Positions 36,815 through 45,316 of a stretch of 64,000 nt of DNA are shown here, piece after piece; the stretch's first letter is position 1; each line of letters opens with the position of its first letter. Origin of the DNA: CAZOIA01 sp964579675 (lineage in GTDB: Bacteria > Planctomycetota > Phycisphaerae > UBA1845 > PWPN01); assembly GCA_964579675.1 (NCBI GenBank), contig CAZOIA010000001.1, positions 26,231 through 90,230 of the forward strand, in the 5' to 3' direction. The translations under genes were made by a program, and so were the position numbers. The notes under the pieces were generated by a model. That model saw nothing but the letters and a program-made list of their open reading frames with translations, was not told the DNA's origin and ran no database searches.

Positions 36815-38227
36815 TCAGAAGCGGCAGCGCTCCACACGCCTTTCGTTGAAGATGTCGGTCTGGGGCGCGACGAGCTTGTCCGCCGCAGCCGCCAGGTCGA
36901 TTTCAGCCACCGCCTCGCCGGGGCGGCTGTTTGCAGTCCGGGCCAAAACGCCGCCGTCGGGGCCGATGACGACCGCTGATCGCTCGCCTGCCCCCAAGAC
37001 GAACACGCGGTTTTCCATCGCCCGCGCACGCAGGATTTCGATCTCGTCCGGCACATCGAAGAACATCAGCACCTCCGCCCCGTCCAATACCAGTGTGCGC
37101 GAGGCGGCGAAGCACCGCACCCATTGCCCCGCCACGCATCCGATGCGCGCCGGGCCGAGTTCAAATACATCCGTCCGGTAAGGGAAACCAATCGCGTGAA
37201 TGTCGAACTCCCGGGCAAGCGTGGCGAGCTGTTCCGCCGATGATTCGTGGTCCATATTCACCAGCAGCAGCCCCACGCCCCTGTCCCGCAACGGCTCGAA
37301 CAACGACTCTCCCGTCCCGCCGGTGAACGGGTCATTCGCGACCACGGCGGGCACGGCAGCCACCACGGTCGGACGCGGGGGCCCGCCCACCGGGCGAACC
37401 GCCGGCCGATCGTCCAACAGCCGAGCCCGATGCGCCTCACTCATCCGCGCCCGCCGGGGCGGATGCCGATCCAGATGGGCTACGATCACCGCATCTCCGG
37501 CAGCCGGTGCCTCGGCCGCCACCGATCCGTCCGACTGGACGATCCGGCTCTGACCCACGTACCCGACCGTACCCAGTTCGATACCCGACTTGTCCGCGCA
37601 GATGAAGGGTACGTCGAACTCCCGGGCCCGAGCCCGGATCAGGAATTCCACCTGCGGGTTCTCGAATCGGCCCGATTCACTCGTCCCGTTGATCCAACAG
37701 GTGGGCATTGCCAGCAATTCTGCGCCGTCGGCCACCAGCGTGGCGATGATCTCGGGCACCCGCGTCTCGGCACAGATCACGATGCCGATCCGGCCCAACT
37801 CGGTGTTGAACGCCCGGATCTCACTGCCCCGGGCGAACCACTCGTGGTCCGCGTGCCAGAGGAACCGCTTGCGGGTCCGGCCGATTTCGCGTCCCCTGTC
37901 GTCGATCAGGACCGCGGAGTTGTACAGCACCTCAGAGGTGTCCTCGACGAAACCACTGACGATGTGGAGCCGATGCCGCCCCGCCCGCTCGCACAGCCAG
38001 GCCACGAACGCCTTGCTCGACAGGTGGTCCCCGGCCCGATAGGACGTGACCGAGCCCAACAGATACCCCGGGTAGGCGCACTCGGGCAGCACGAGCAGAT
38101 CCACCCGCCGGTCGGCCGCCTCGGCAATGGCCGCCTCCAGCAGCCCCAGCGTATCCGACGCTTCGTTCATCAACCGCGCGGTGATCTGCCCCGCCGCCAC
38201 GGTGATGGTCTTCCTCGCGGTGGCCAT
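36815..38227 (-). CDS. Nitrilase-superfamily protein with a second degenerate nitrilase domain
   Basis: 470 residues. Domain 1 (1-265) is a complete carbon-nitrogen hydrolase with E49 (LVLPECAYPGY), K120 (GRTRKRFLW) and C152 (IVICAETRVPE). Domain 2 (about 285-470) again follows the nitrilase layout (FDIHAIGFPYRTDVFELGPA; RIGCVAGQWVRCFAASRTLV; LDGAEVLMFFDVP). It keeps a cysteine at 364, but I see no matching glutamate or lysine, so it is probably non-catalytic. Family members hydrolyse amides or nitriles; substrate unknown. The ATG at 38227 is chosen. It stands alone, convergent with the lamin-tail gene and divergent from dnaJ. Confidence 0.85.
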   Translation of the reverse strand: MATARKTITVAAGQITARLMNEASDTLGLLEAAIAEAADRRVDLLVLPECAYPGYLLGSVTSYRAGDHLSSKAFVAWLCERAGRHRLHIVSGFVEDTSEVLYNSAVLIDDRGREIGRTRKRFLWHADHEWFARGSEIRAFNTELGRIGIVICAETRVPEIIATLVADGAELLAMPTCWINGTSESGRFENPQVEFLIRARAREFDVPFICADKSGIELGTVGYVGQSRIVQSDGSVAAEAPAAGDAVIVAHLDRHPPRRARMSEAHRARLLDDRPAVRPVGGPPRPTVVAAVPAVVANDPFTGGTGESLFEPLRDRGVGLLLVNMDHESSAEQLATLAREFDIHAIGFPYRTDVFELGPARIGCVAGQWVRCFAASRTLVLDGAEVLMFFDVPDEIEILRARAMENRVFVLGAGERSAVVIGPDGGVLARTANSRPGEAVAEIDLAAAADKLVAPQTDIFNERRVERCRF

Positions 38228-38259
38228 AGCGGCTGGATCGTAGCGCCAAGGCCTCTGCT

Positions 38260-38287
38260 TTGCAATGGTTTTCCCGTTTCTTATAAT
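38260..38287 (+). promoter_or_regulatory. Promoter for the DnaJ/CbpA-like gene
   Basis: TTGCAA (38260-38265) and a perfect TATAAT (38282-38287), 16 nt apart, lie 34 nt before the ATG at 38321. No CIRCE-type inverted repeat is seen. Confidence 0.7.
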
Positions 38288-38320
38288 CGCTCAGGTATCG
38301 CAGACGCGACTGATACATCA

Positions 38321-39334
38321 ATGCCCGAACGTGACTACTACGAAGTGTTGGAAGTTTCTCGCAACGCCGCGAGCGACGAGGTCAAGCGCGCCTACCGCCG
38401 GCTCGCCAAGAAGTATCACCCCGACCGTAACCGCAACGACAAGTCGGCCGAAACGCGTTTCAAAGAGGTCCAGGCCGCCTACGAGGTGCTCGGCGATCCG
38501 GAGAAGCGCAAGCTGTACGATCAGTTCGGGCACGCCGGCGTGAGCGGCGGGGCACCCGGCGGTTGGCGATCCGGACCGGGCGGCCAGCGGGTCTACACGT
38601 GGAAGTCCGGCGGGGGTCCGGATATCCCCATCGAGGACCTGGATGACCTGTTCAGCGTCTTTGCCGGGGGCGGCGGCGCAGGGAGTGGGCCGACCGGCCC
38701 GAGCATCTTCGATCAGTTCTTCAGGCAATCGGCCGGCCAACGTCGCAGCCCCCGCCAGGCACGTGCCGCCCGGGAGCCGGCTGGCCGGGACGTTGAGCAC
38801 CCGGTCACCCTGACGTTCGAGCAGGCGATCGAGGGTGCCACGTTGGAGATCAATATCGCCGAGGCCGGCGGCAGCGGCCCGGGGCGGAAGATTGCGGTCA
38901 AGATACCCGCCGGCGTGGCCGACGGTCAGCGGATCCGGGTTCGGGGCAAAGGCCGGCCCGCCGGTCGAGGCACGCGGCGGGGCGATCTGCATATAGTCTG
39001 CCACGTCCAGTCCCACCGGTATTTTCGTCGCGTCGGCAATGACATCTACCTCGATTTGCCGCTCTCGATCAGCGAGGCCGCCCTCGGCACCAAGGTTGAG
39101 ATCCCCACCCTCAAGGGCAGAACCGTTCTGACCGTCCCGCCCGGGACGCCGAGCGGAGCCAAGCTGCGGCTCAAGAAAACGGGCGTCAGACCCGCTGGCA
39201 ACAAGCCCCAGGGCGACCAGTACGCCGTCGTCCGCATTGTCCCGCCCAAGTCGATGTCCCCCCGGCAACGGGAACTCCTCGACGAGTTCCACCGGGCCGG
39301 CGACGATTCGCCTCGAAAGGATATCGGCTGGTAG
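38321..39334 (+). CDS. DnaJ-class chaperone, CbpA type without zinc finger
   Basis: 337 residues. The J domain occupies residues 1-70 (RDYYEVLEVSRNAASDEVKR) with the HPD motif in KKYHPDRN. A Gly-rich linker and the substrate-binding C-terminal domains follow (VTLTFEQAIEGATLEINIAE; VAVKIPAGVADGQRIRVRGK is the family pattern, here IAVKIPAGVADG). There is no CxxCxGxG zinc finger, so it is of the CbpA/DnaJ2 class. It delivers clients to DnaK. The frame is open far upstream, but the ATG at 38321 matches the J-domain start and follows a strong promoter. Confidence 0.93.
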   Translation: MPERDYYEVLEVSRNAASDEVKRAYRRLAKKYHPDRNRNDKSAETRFKEVQAAYEVLGDPEKRKLYDQFGHAGVSGGAPGGWRSGPGGQRVYTWKSGGGPDIPIEDLDDLFSVFAGGGGAGSGPTGPSIFDQFFRQSAGQRRSPRQARAAREPAGRDVEHPVTLTFEQAIEGATLEINIAEAGGSGPGRKIAVKIPAGVADGQRIRVRGKGRPAGRGTRRGDLHIVCHVQSHRYFRRVGNDIYLDLPLSISEAALGTKVEIPTLKGRTVLTVPPGTPSGAKLRLKKTGVRPAGNKPQGDQYAVVRIVPPKSMSPRQRELLDEFHRAGDDSPRKDIGW

Positions 39335-39425
39335 AAGTCGTTACCGGCAGCCGCGACACGGGGTACCCGGGTGGTATACAATAGTGAGAGGGAGCATCAC
39401 GAAGCGGGCTTTACCGGGAGCAGAC

Positions 39426-39836
39426 ATGGCGGGTGTGGCAGAGGAGAACCGTCGGCGGATCGGCAAGGCGTTGTGTCTGCTCGGGGCGGGGCTGATTCTC
39501 GCCGGGGTGGCCCTGGTCCTCCAGCACCGCGGAACCATCGCCTCCAGCCAGAAGCCGGCGCCGGGGGGACCGGCCAACAGCAACATCCTGTTCGCGCAGG
39601 CGATCAGGCAGGTCCTGTTCTGGCTGTTGGTCTTGATGGGCATCTTCGGGGTGAGCACCTTCGCGTTCCTCAGGTGGAGCCGGCGGTTCCGAAACTGGAT
39701 GCTTTGTCAGCCCCATCCTCCCACTTCGGCCGACGACGTCTGGGCAATGCACCGCATGCCCGGTGAGCCGCCCGCCGATGCGGGCCCCCGTCGCGAGCCA
39801 CGCGATCCAGGCAGCGGAGGCTCGCCAAGAACATGA
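39426..39836 (+). CDS. Small two-helix membrane protein
   Basis: 136 residues: a short basic N-terminus, a helix (ALCLLGAGLILAGVALVL), a periplasmic loop, a second helix (VLFWLLVLMGIFGVSTFAFL), and a cytoplasmic tail rich in Pro, Arg and Asp. The ATG at 39426 has GGGAG upstream. Its last four bases (ATGA) overlap the next gene, which is also a membrane protein with a large cytoplasmic part. They probably work together. Not recognised. Confidence 0.65.
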   Translation: MAGVAEENRRRIGKALCLLGAGLILAGVALVLQHRGTIASSQKPAPGGPANSNILFAQAIRQVLFWLLVLMGIFGVSTFAFLRWSRRFRNWMLCQPHPPTSADDVWAMHRMPGEPPADAGPRREPRDPGSGGSPRT

Positions 39837-40966
39837 CTAATCATTCGGGAGGTCCGATCGGCGACAACCACGGCGCGGGCTCTGGGATCACTTCCGCGTT
39901 CATTGCGATTCTGGTCCTGATCGCGGTGGTCACGTTCCTGGGCCTGCTGGCGGGGGTCATTCTGGTCCTCTTCCCGCAGCCGTGGTCCGGCCCGCTGGGG
40001 GCGTTGGCCGTGGCCGGACTGCTCGTGGCGGGTCTCACCGCCTGTGGGCTGATGCTCAGCGCGGTCATCGTCTACCGACAGATGGCGCGTCTCTTGGAGC
40101 AGGTAACCACGATCGACCAGCAGACGGCGATCATGGCTGAACAGAGTGTCGCCCGCACCCAGGCCGACACCTACGTTCGAAGCACGATGGTGGATCCAGC
40201 CGAGCTGCGGGATCTTCTGGCGAAGATCCACGAGACGCTCCTGCTGCCCGAGGACGAACGCGCCCGGCGTTTCGAGAACATGGTGGAGCGCGAGGTCACG
40301 GAGCGGCTCGCGGTGACCGAGCAGTTCATCGACTCGTCTGATTTCCATCGCGCCCGCGGCGAGCTGGCGGCCCTGGCCGAGCGATTCGGAGCCGATGTGC
40401 GGATACAGGAAGCCCGGGAGCGGCTCGAAAAAGCGGCGGACGCCGCACGGGCCGACGACATCGCCCGGGTCTCCCGGCACGTCGAAGACCTGATGGGAGC
40501 GGCACGCTGGGAGAGCGCGGAACGAATGGCTCTGGAGCTGGCCGAGAAACACCCGGTCGCCGACGAGGCGGCCTCCCTGATCGAACGGGTCCAGCGCGAG
40601 CGAAAGCTCTTCGAGCAGAACCACCGCCAGCGAATGCACGAAGGGATCCAGGAACTGGTTCATGAGCGTCGCTGGCAGGAGGCGGTGACGGCTGCCCGGC
40701 AGTTCATTCAGACTTTCCCCGTGGGGCCCGACGCCGACGCCTTGCGGGCCCAGATCGAAACCCTCGAAGCCAACGCAGACATTCAGGCCCGGCAAGCCCT
40801 GGAACGGCACATCAAGCAGTACATCCAGCAACAACAGTACTGGGACGCCCTCGCCCTGGCCCGGCGCATCATCTCCGAGTATCCCCTCAGCCCGCAGGCC
40901 AACGCCTTGCGCGCGCAGTTGCCCCGCATCGAAGAACTCGCCCGCAAACAGGGACCGCAGAAATAG
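39833..40966 (+). CDS. Membrane protein with helical TPR-like cytoplasmic domain
   Basis: 377 residues. Two N-terminal membrane helices (AFIAILVLIAVVTFLGLLAG; LGALAVAGLLVAGLTACGLM) are followed by a long alpha-helical region. Its repeated pattern (RWESAERMALELAEKHPVAD; RRWQEAVTAARQFIQTFPVG; QYWDALALARRIISEYPLSP) reads like three to four tetratricopeptide-type hairpins. The helical start RQMARLLEQVTTIDQQTAIM resembles a coiled coil. It shares ATGA with the preceding gene, so both are coexpressed. The TPR assignment is by pattern, not by profile search. Likely a protein-assembly scaffold. Confidence 0.65.
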   Translation: MTNHSGGPIGDNHGAGSGITSAFIAILVLIAVVTFLGLLAGVILVLFPQPWSGPLGALAVAGLLVAGLTACGLMLSAVIVYRQMARLLEQVTTIDQQTAIMAEQSVARTQADTYVRSTMVDPAELRDLLAKIHETLLLPEDERARRFENMVEREVTERLAVTEQFIDSSDFHRARGELAALAERFGADVRIQEARERLEKAADAARADDIARVSRHVEDLMGAARWESAERMALELAEKHPVADEAASLIERVQRERKLFEQNHRQRMHEGIQELVHERRWQEAVTAARQFIQTFPVGPDADALRAQIETLEANADIQARQALERHIKQYIQQQQYWDALALARRIISEYPLSPQANALRAQLPRIEELARKQGPQK

Positions 40967-41011
40967 AGTCCGACAAAACGTGGAGAACCGGTTCCGCGAT
41001 CGGCTCGCGGG

Positions 41012-43471
41012 TCATGGATCTGCGTGCGCTGCGCTGGTACTACGGCGTTTCGCCAAGGCGGCATTCAGCTTTTCGCGCGCCTGCTTGTGATCCGGATTGA
41101 GCCGCAACACCTCGTTGAAGTGTTTGACTGCCTCATCCAACCGCTCCTGATAAAGCAGCGCGACACCCAGATTGTAATGCGCCGCGAGCAGGTCGGGGTT
41201 CAACTGCACCGCCCGGGCGCAGTGTGCGATGGCCTCGTCAACGCTCCCCCGGGCAAGCAGGGCGTTGCCCAGGTTGGTGTGGGCATCGGCATTGTCGGGC
41301 TTGAGCCGCACCGCCTCCCGGAAATGCGCGGTGGCCTCGTCGAGCTGACCCTTCTGAAACAGGACGATGCCCAGGTTGTAATGGGCCTGGTCATTCTCGG
41401 GATTGAGCCGCAGCACCTCGCCAAACTGCTTGACCGCCTCGTCCAGTCTGCCTCGCCGGGCCAGCGCCAACGCCAGATTCTCCCGCGCGACCTCGAGGCC
41501 GGGCTTGAGCTCCACGACCTTCGCAAAGTGCACAATGGCCTCATCGAGCCTGCCCCGCGCCGCAAGCGCCATCGCCAGACTGCCGTGGGCCTCGTCGTTG
41601 TCCGGAGCGAGCCGAACCGCCTCGGTCCCGTGCATGATCGCCTCATCCACCGCCCCTCGTTCGAGCAGAGCCTCGGAGAGGTTCTTGCGTGCCTCGACGA
41701 GATCGGGCTTGAGACGGACGGCCTCGCGGCAATGTTTGATCGCCTCGTCTATTCTTCTCTGCTTGAGGAGAGCATTGCCCAGGTTGGCAAGGACCTCGGC
41801 GCTGTCGGGATCGAGTTGAACGGCCTTGGTGAACTGCTCAACCGCCTCATCGGTCTTCCCCAGGGTCAGCAGAGCCCGGCCCAGGTTGTTGCGGGCCTCG
41901 AGGTTGTCAGGATCAGCGGTCAGGGCTTCGCGGAATTCGGCCGCGGCCTCTTCGATTTGCTCGCATTCCAGCAGGACGTTTCCCACGCAGAACCGTACGC
42001 GCGACGACTCCGGACTGAGCTTGATCATCTCCCGACACATCTCCAGCGCCCGGCCCACCTCACCCTGGTGGACCAGCTCGCGTACGGTTATCACCGCGTA
42101 GGCGACCGGAAGCACGTCCTTGATGTCTCGAAGCGAAGACAGGTCGAGCGATGAGGTGTCTATGCTATGCCGCGGCGCTGCGACGTAACCGAGGACTTCC
42201 AAACGCCGCTTCGCCTCGGCCGCGAGTTCAACCTCCTCCGCGACATGAAGAGTCATCCCGCCTTCGATGGCCGAAAGCTCCGCCTCGAGTTGCTCCATTT
42301 GTTCCGGATGGATGTCGGCCAGGTTGTTCAGCTCGCCCGGATCCGCCTGCCGATCGTAAAGCTCTACTCGCGCGGTTCGAATGTACTTCCAGCGCGGGGT
42401 CGTCACACTCCGCAGCGGGCACCAGCCGAAGCTCGTATACGGCATGTCCGTCTCGCCGTAACAGGGTATGGAGTCCATCTCGCCCCCCTCGAGTGCCGGC
42501 CTGAGACTTCGACCCATTCCCTGGTAAGTCCCGGGAATGTCCAGCAAGTCGAGAATCGTCGGGAAGAAATCCACCAGCGAAACCATCGCAGCGCCCCGGT
42601 CACCTTCACGAATCCGGCCCGGCGCCGAAAAGATCAGCGGAACCCGCTGCGTCGTCTCGTAAAGCATGTAGCCGTGGCCCACCTCCTGATGTTCGCCAAG
42701 CCCTTCACCGTGATCCCCGACCGCGACGACAACCGTGCGCCGCGTCAGGTCGCGCTTCTTCAGAAACGCCGTTAGCCGCCTGACCTGCATGTCCATGAAC
42801 GCCACTTCGGCATCGTAGGTTTTCTGGCCGCTGAATCGAGTCTCGGACATCGCTTCATGGACGTAGTATGGCAAGTGAGGATCGTACAGATGCACCCAGC
42901 AGAAGAAAGGCTCCTCGCCTCGTTCTTCAAGCCAGGCCAGCGCGGCATCCGTCACCAGATCCCCCGGCCGGTACTGGGAGAAGGGGTCATCGGCATAACT
43001 TCCGTAGGCGCCGGTCTGCTCGTCGTCATAGGTGCCGAACCCCCGATCCAGCCCGAAGTCCGAATCCAGGGCACAGGCGGCAATAAAAGCACCCGTATCG
43101 TAGCCTTGCTGACGAAGCTCCGCCGCCAACGTGGGGATGCTCGAATCAAGCCGATTCGCTCCGTTGACCCGCAATCCGTGCTCCGCGGGCTGAAGACCGG
43201 TCAACAGGGTGGTGTGTGACGGCAGCGTGAGAGGCACATTGGCGAAGGCCTGCTCAAACAGCACACCGCCGGCTGCCAATTCATCCAGAGCCGGTGTCAA
43301 CGCCCCGTCGTACCCGTAGCAGCCGAGACGGTCGGCGCGAGTCGTGTCTAGCGTGATGAGTAGCAGATTGCAGCGGGGGCCGCGATCCGCACCACGCTTC
43401 ATCACGACTATCACCATCACCACCACGGCAAACGCAACCACCGTGGCGACGATGACATGCCTGCGATTCAA
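41012..43471 (-). CDS. Sulfatase-fold protein with about ten C-terminal TPRs
   Basis: 819 residues. One N-terminal membrane helix, then the alkaline-phosphatase superfamily core: LLLITLDTTRADRLGCYGYD with its metal-binding aspartate, LPSHTTLLTGLQPAEHGLR, and VVAVGDHGEGLGEHQEVGHG. At the position of the formylglycine cysteine the sequence has T82 (T-L-P-S-H), so it should not be a formylglycine sulfatase and may act through threonine, like phosphotransferases of this superfamily. About ten 34-residue TPRs follow (for example AHYNLGVALLYQERLDEAVK). Its target is unknown. GGAGG lies upstream of the ATG at 43471. Confidence 0.9.
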   Translation of the reverse strand: MNRRHVIVATVVAFAVVVMVIVVMKRGADRGPRCNLLLITLDTTRADRLGCYGYDGALTPALDELAAGGVLFEQAFANVPLTLPSHTTLLTGLQPAEHGLRVNGANRLDSSIPTLAAELRQQGYDTGAFIAACALDSDFGLDRGFGTYDDEQTGAYGSYADDPFSQYRPGDLVTDAALAWLEERGEEPFFCWVHLYDPHLPYYVHEAMSETRFSGQKTYDAEVAFMDMQVRRLTAFLKKRDLTRRTVVVAVGDHGEGLGEHQEVGHGYMLYETTQRVPLIFSAPGRIREGDRGAAMVSLVDFFPTILDLLDIPGTYQGMGRSLRPALEGGEMDSIPCYGETDMPYTSFGWCPLRSVTTPRWKYIRTARVELYDRQADPGELNNLADIHPEQMEQLEAELSAIEGGMTLHVAEEVELAAEAKRRLEVLGYVAAPRHSIDTSSLDLSSLRDIKDVLPVAYAVITVRELVHQGEVGRALEMCREMIKLSPESSRVRFCVGNVLLECEQIEEAAAEFREALTADPDNLEARNNLGRALLTLGKTDEAVEQFTKAVQLDPDSAEVLANLGNALLKQRRIDEAIKHCREAVRLKPDLVEARKNLSEALLERGAVDEAIMHGTEAVRLAPDNDEAHGSLAMALAARGRLDEAIVHFAKVVELKPGLEVARENLALALARRGRLDEAVKQFGEVLRLNPENDQAHYNLGIVLFQKGQLDEATAHFREAVRLKPDNADAHTNLGNALLARGSVDEAIAHCARAVQLNPDLLAAHYNLGVALLYQERLDEAVKHFNEVLRLNPDHKQAREKLNAALAKRRSTSAAHADP

Positions 43472-43539
43472 CGCCCTACCTCCACGAGAGCCCGGACCAC
43501 TCAGTCTATTGTACTCGAACTGACCGATTCCAACGTAAG

Positions 43540-43633
43540 AAGCCGCAGGCTTCAGCCTGCGCGGCCTTGCGGACGGACACGAAGCTCTGGACTCATTGGA
43601 AGAGCCGCGCGGGCTAAAGCCCGCGGCTCTTTG
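43540..43633. repeat. R1 composite (REPIN-like) element, copy 2 (inverted)
   Basis: Two R1 hairpins in opposite orientation (43540-43566 and 43600-43631) with a conserved middle containing GGACACGAAGCTC. The unit is the reverse complement of 29634-29728 with about ten differences. It lies between xylB and the TPR gene; the right hairpin could also stop transcription after xylB. Confidence 0.8.
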
Positions 43634-43667
43634 GAATTACGATTATCCGGGCAACAGCATCGGTCGG

Positions 43668-45233
43668 TTAATCTCGCGCCCCGCCGCCCGCTCGCCAGGA
43701 AACCGCCCCCAGCACGTGGAACGTCTCTCGGAGGCTTCGGTACAGCGAGCGGTACGTCGGGTACAACGCGTCATAGACCCTCACGGCCCCGCGGTTGGGG
43801 CGAAGGGTCTGGGTGATCCTGACGGCTGCCCCACACGCCTGCTCGACACTCGCATATTCGCCCGTGCCCACCGCTGCCAGCAGGGCGACCCCCAACGCTC
43901 CCCCCTCTTGGGTGTTGATCGTCACCACCCTGGCGTTGTACATATCGGCTTGCAGTTGCCGCCAGAATTCGCTGGCCGCTCCCCCGCCGCTGGCCCGGAC
44001 CTCGCTGATCTTCACGCCCCGGCTCCGCATGATCTCTACCTGATCCCGCATCCCGAACGTGATCCCCTCCAGCACCGCCCGCACCAGGTGGGAGCGATTG
44101 TGCCGGACCGTCAGCCCCACCCACGCCCCGCGAGCCTCGGGATCGGGATACGGGCATCGTTCCCCCGTCAGATAAGGCAGGAACGTCAGACCCTCGCAGC
44201 CCGGCGGGGCCTTGGCCGCTTCCTTGATCATCCTGGGGTAGAGCTCTCCGGCGTCGCGCTTCCGGGTTCGCAACTCCTTCACCTCTTTGGCGAACAGCGT
44301 GTTCCGCAACCACTGGAAGCTCCCGCCCGCTGAGAGCATACATCCGAAGACGCACCACTTACCGGGCACGGCGTGGCAAAACGATTGCAGATTGCCGTCG
44401 GCGTTCGGCACGGGGGCGTCGCTGTGGGCGAAGACCACGCCGCTGGTCCCCATCGTGGCCGACACGACCCCCGATCGCACGATCCCGTTACCCACCGCGC
44501 CCGCCGGCTGATCCCCCGCACCGCCCACCACCGGTGTCCCCCGCTTCAACCCCGTCAGCTTCGCGACCGGGGCCGATATCTGCCCCGTCACCTCCGGCGA
44601 TTCGTAAACCGGGGCCATCAGATCCGCGTCGATGCTGAGCTTGTTCAGCAGGCCCCGGTGCCACTTCCGCTTCTTCACGTCCAGAAGCAGCGTGCCTGCC
44701 GCGTCACTCACCTCCGCAGCATATTCGCCGGTCAGCTTGAACCGGACGTAGTCCTTCGGCAGCAGCACCTTGTGTGTCCTGGCGTAGGTCCGCGGATCAT
44801 GCTTGCGCACCCATAGTATTTTGGGTGCGGTGAAGCCGGTCAGGGCAACATTTGAGACCATTGATATGAGCTTCTTTCTGCCGCCGGCGAGTGCCTCGAT
44901 CTGCTCACACTCGTGGGCCGTCCGCTGATCGTTCCACAGCAGCGCCCGCCGCAACGACTTGCCCGCCTTGTCAACGAACACGCTCCCGTGCATCTGCCCC
45001 GACAGCCCGATACCGGTGATCTGCGCCGGTTTGAGTTTCGCCTTTCCGCAAGCAACCGCAATGCCTTTGACCGTCGCCTTCCACCAGTCCTCCGGCTCCT
45101 GCTCAGACCAGCCTGGCCTCGGCGCATACACCGGATACTCGACGCTTGCCGTCGCCAGCACCTTGCCGCTCGGCCGGCACAGCAGCACCTTAGTCGCCGA
45201 CGTGCCAATATCGATTCCGCAAAGAAGTGCCAT
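43668..45233 (-). CDS. xylB: Xylulokinase (FGGY carbohydrate kinase)
   Basis: 521 residues of FGGY type. The N-terminal phosphate-binding strand is GIDIGTSATKVLL. GIGLSGQMHGSV with the MHG motif is characteristic of xylulokinases. The catalytic aspartate is in GGAGDQPAGAVGNG, and LEGITFGMRDQ and GGGAASEFWRQLQADM are FGGY C-terminal segments. It phosphorylates D-xylulose (or a related ketose) with ATP. The ATG at 45233 is preferred over 45257 by position relative to the first strand. It is the last gene of the sugar-ABC operon, which supports import and phosphorylation of a pentose-type sugar. Confidence 0.92.
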   Translation of the reverse strand: MALLCGIDIGTSATKVLLCRPSGKVLATASVEYPVYAPRPGWSEQEPEDWWKATVKGIAVACGKAKLKPAQITGIGLSGQMHGSVFVDKAGKSLRRALLWNDQRTAHECEQIEALAGGRKKLISMVSNVALTGFTAPKILWVRKHDPRTYARTHKVLLPKDYVRFKLTGEYAAEVSDAAGTLLLDVKKRKWHRGLLNKLSIDADLMAPVYESPEVTGQISAPVAKLTGLKRGTPVVGGAGDQPAGAVGNGIVRSGVVSATMGTSGVVFAHSDAPVPNADGNLQSFCHAVPGKWCVFGCMLSAGGSFQWLRNTLFAKEVKELRTRKRDAGELYPRMIKEAAKAPPGCEGLTFLPYLTGERCPYPDPEARGAWVGLTVRHNRSHLVRAVLEGITFGMRDQVEIMRSRGVKISEVRASGGGAASEFWRQLQADMYNARVVTINTQEGGALGVALLAAVGTGEYASVEQACGAAVRITQTLRPNRGAVRVYDALYPTYRSLYRSLRETFHVLGAVSWRAGGGARD

Positions 45234-45316
45234 GATTTCCGTCCTCGACGGGGACAAACGCGAATCCGGGTTCGTTTCCGATCAGCCGGCAGTATAGCGG
45301 GAATGATGGCTGACCG

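Noticed and set aside
43596..44333. Plus-strand open frame starting in the R1 element
   Set aside because: It begins with repeat-derived residues (EPRGLKPAAL) and then runs antisense to xylB.
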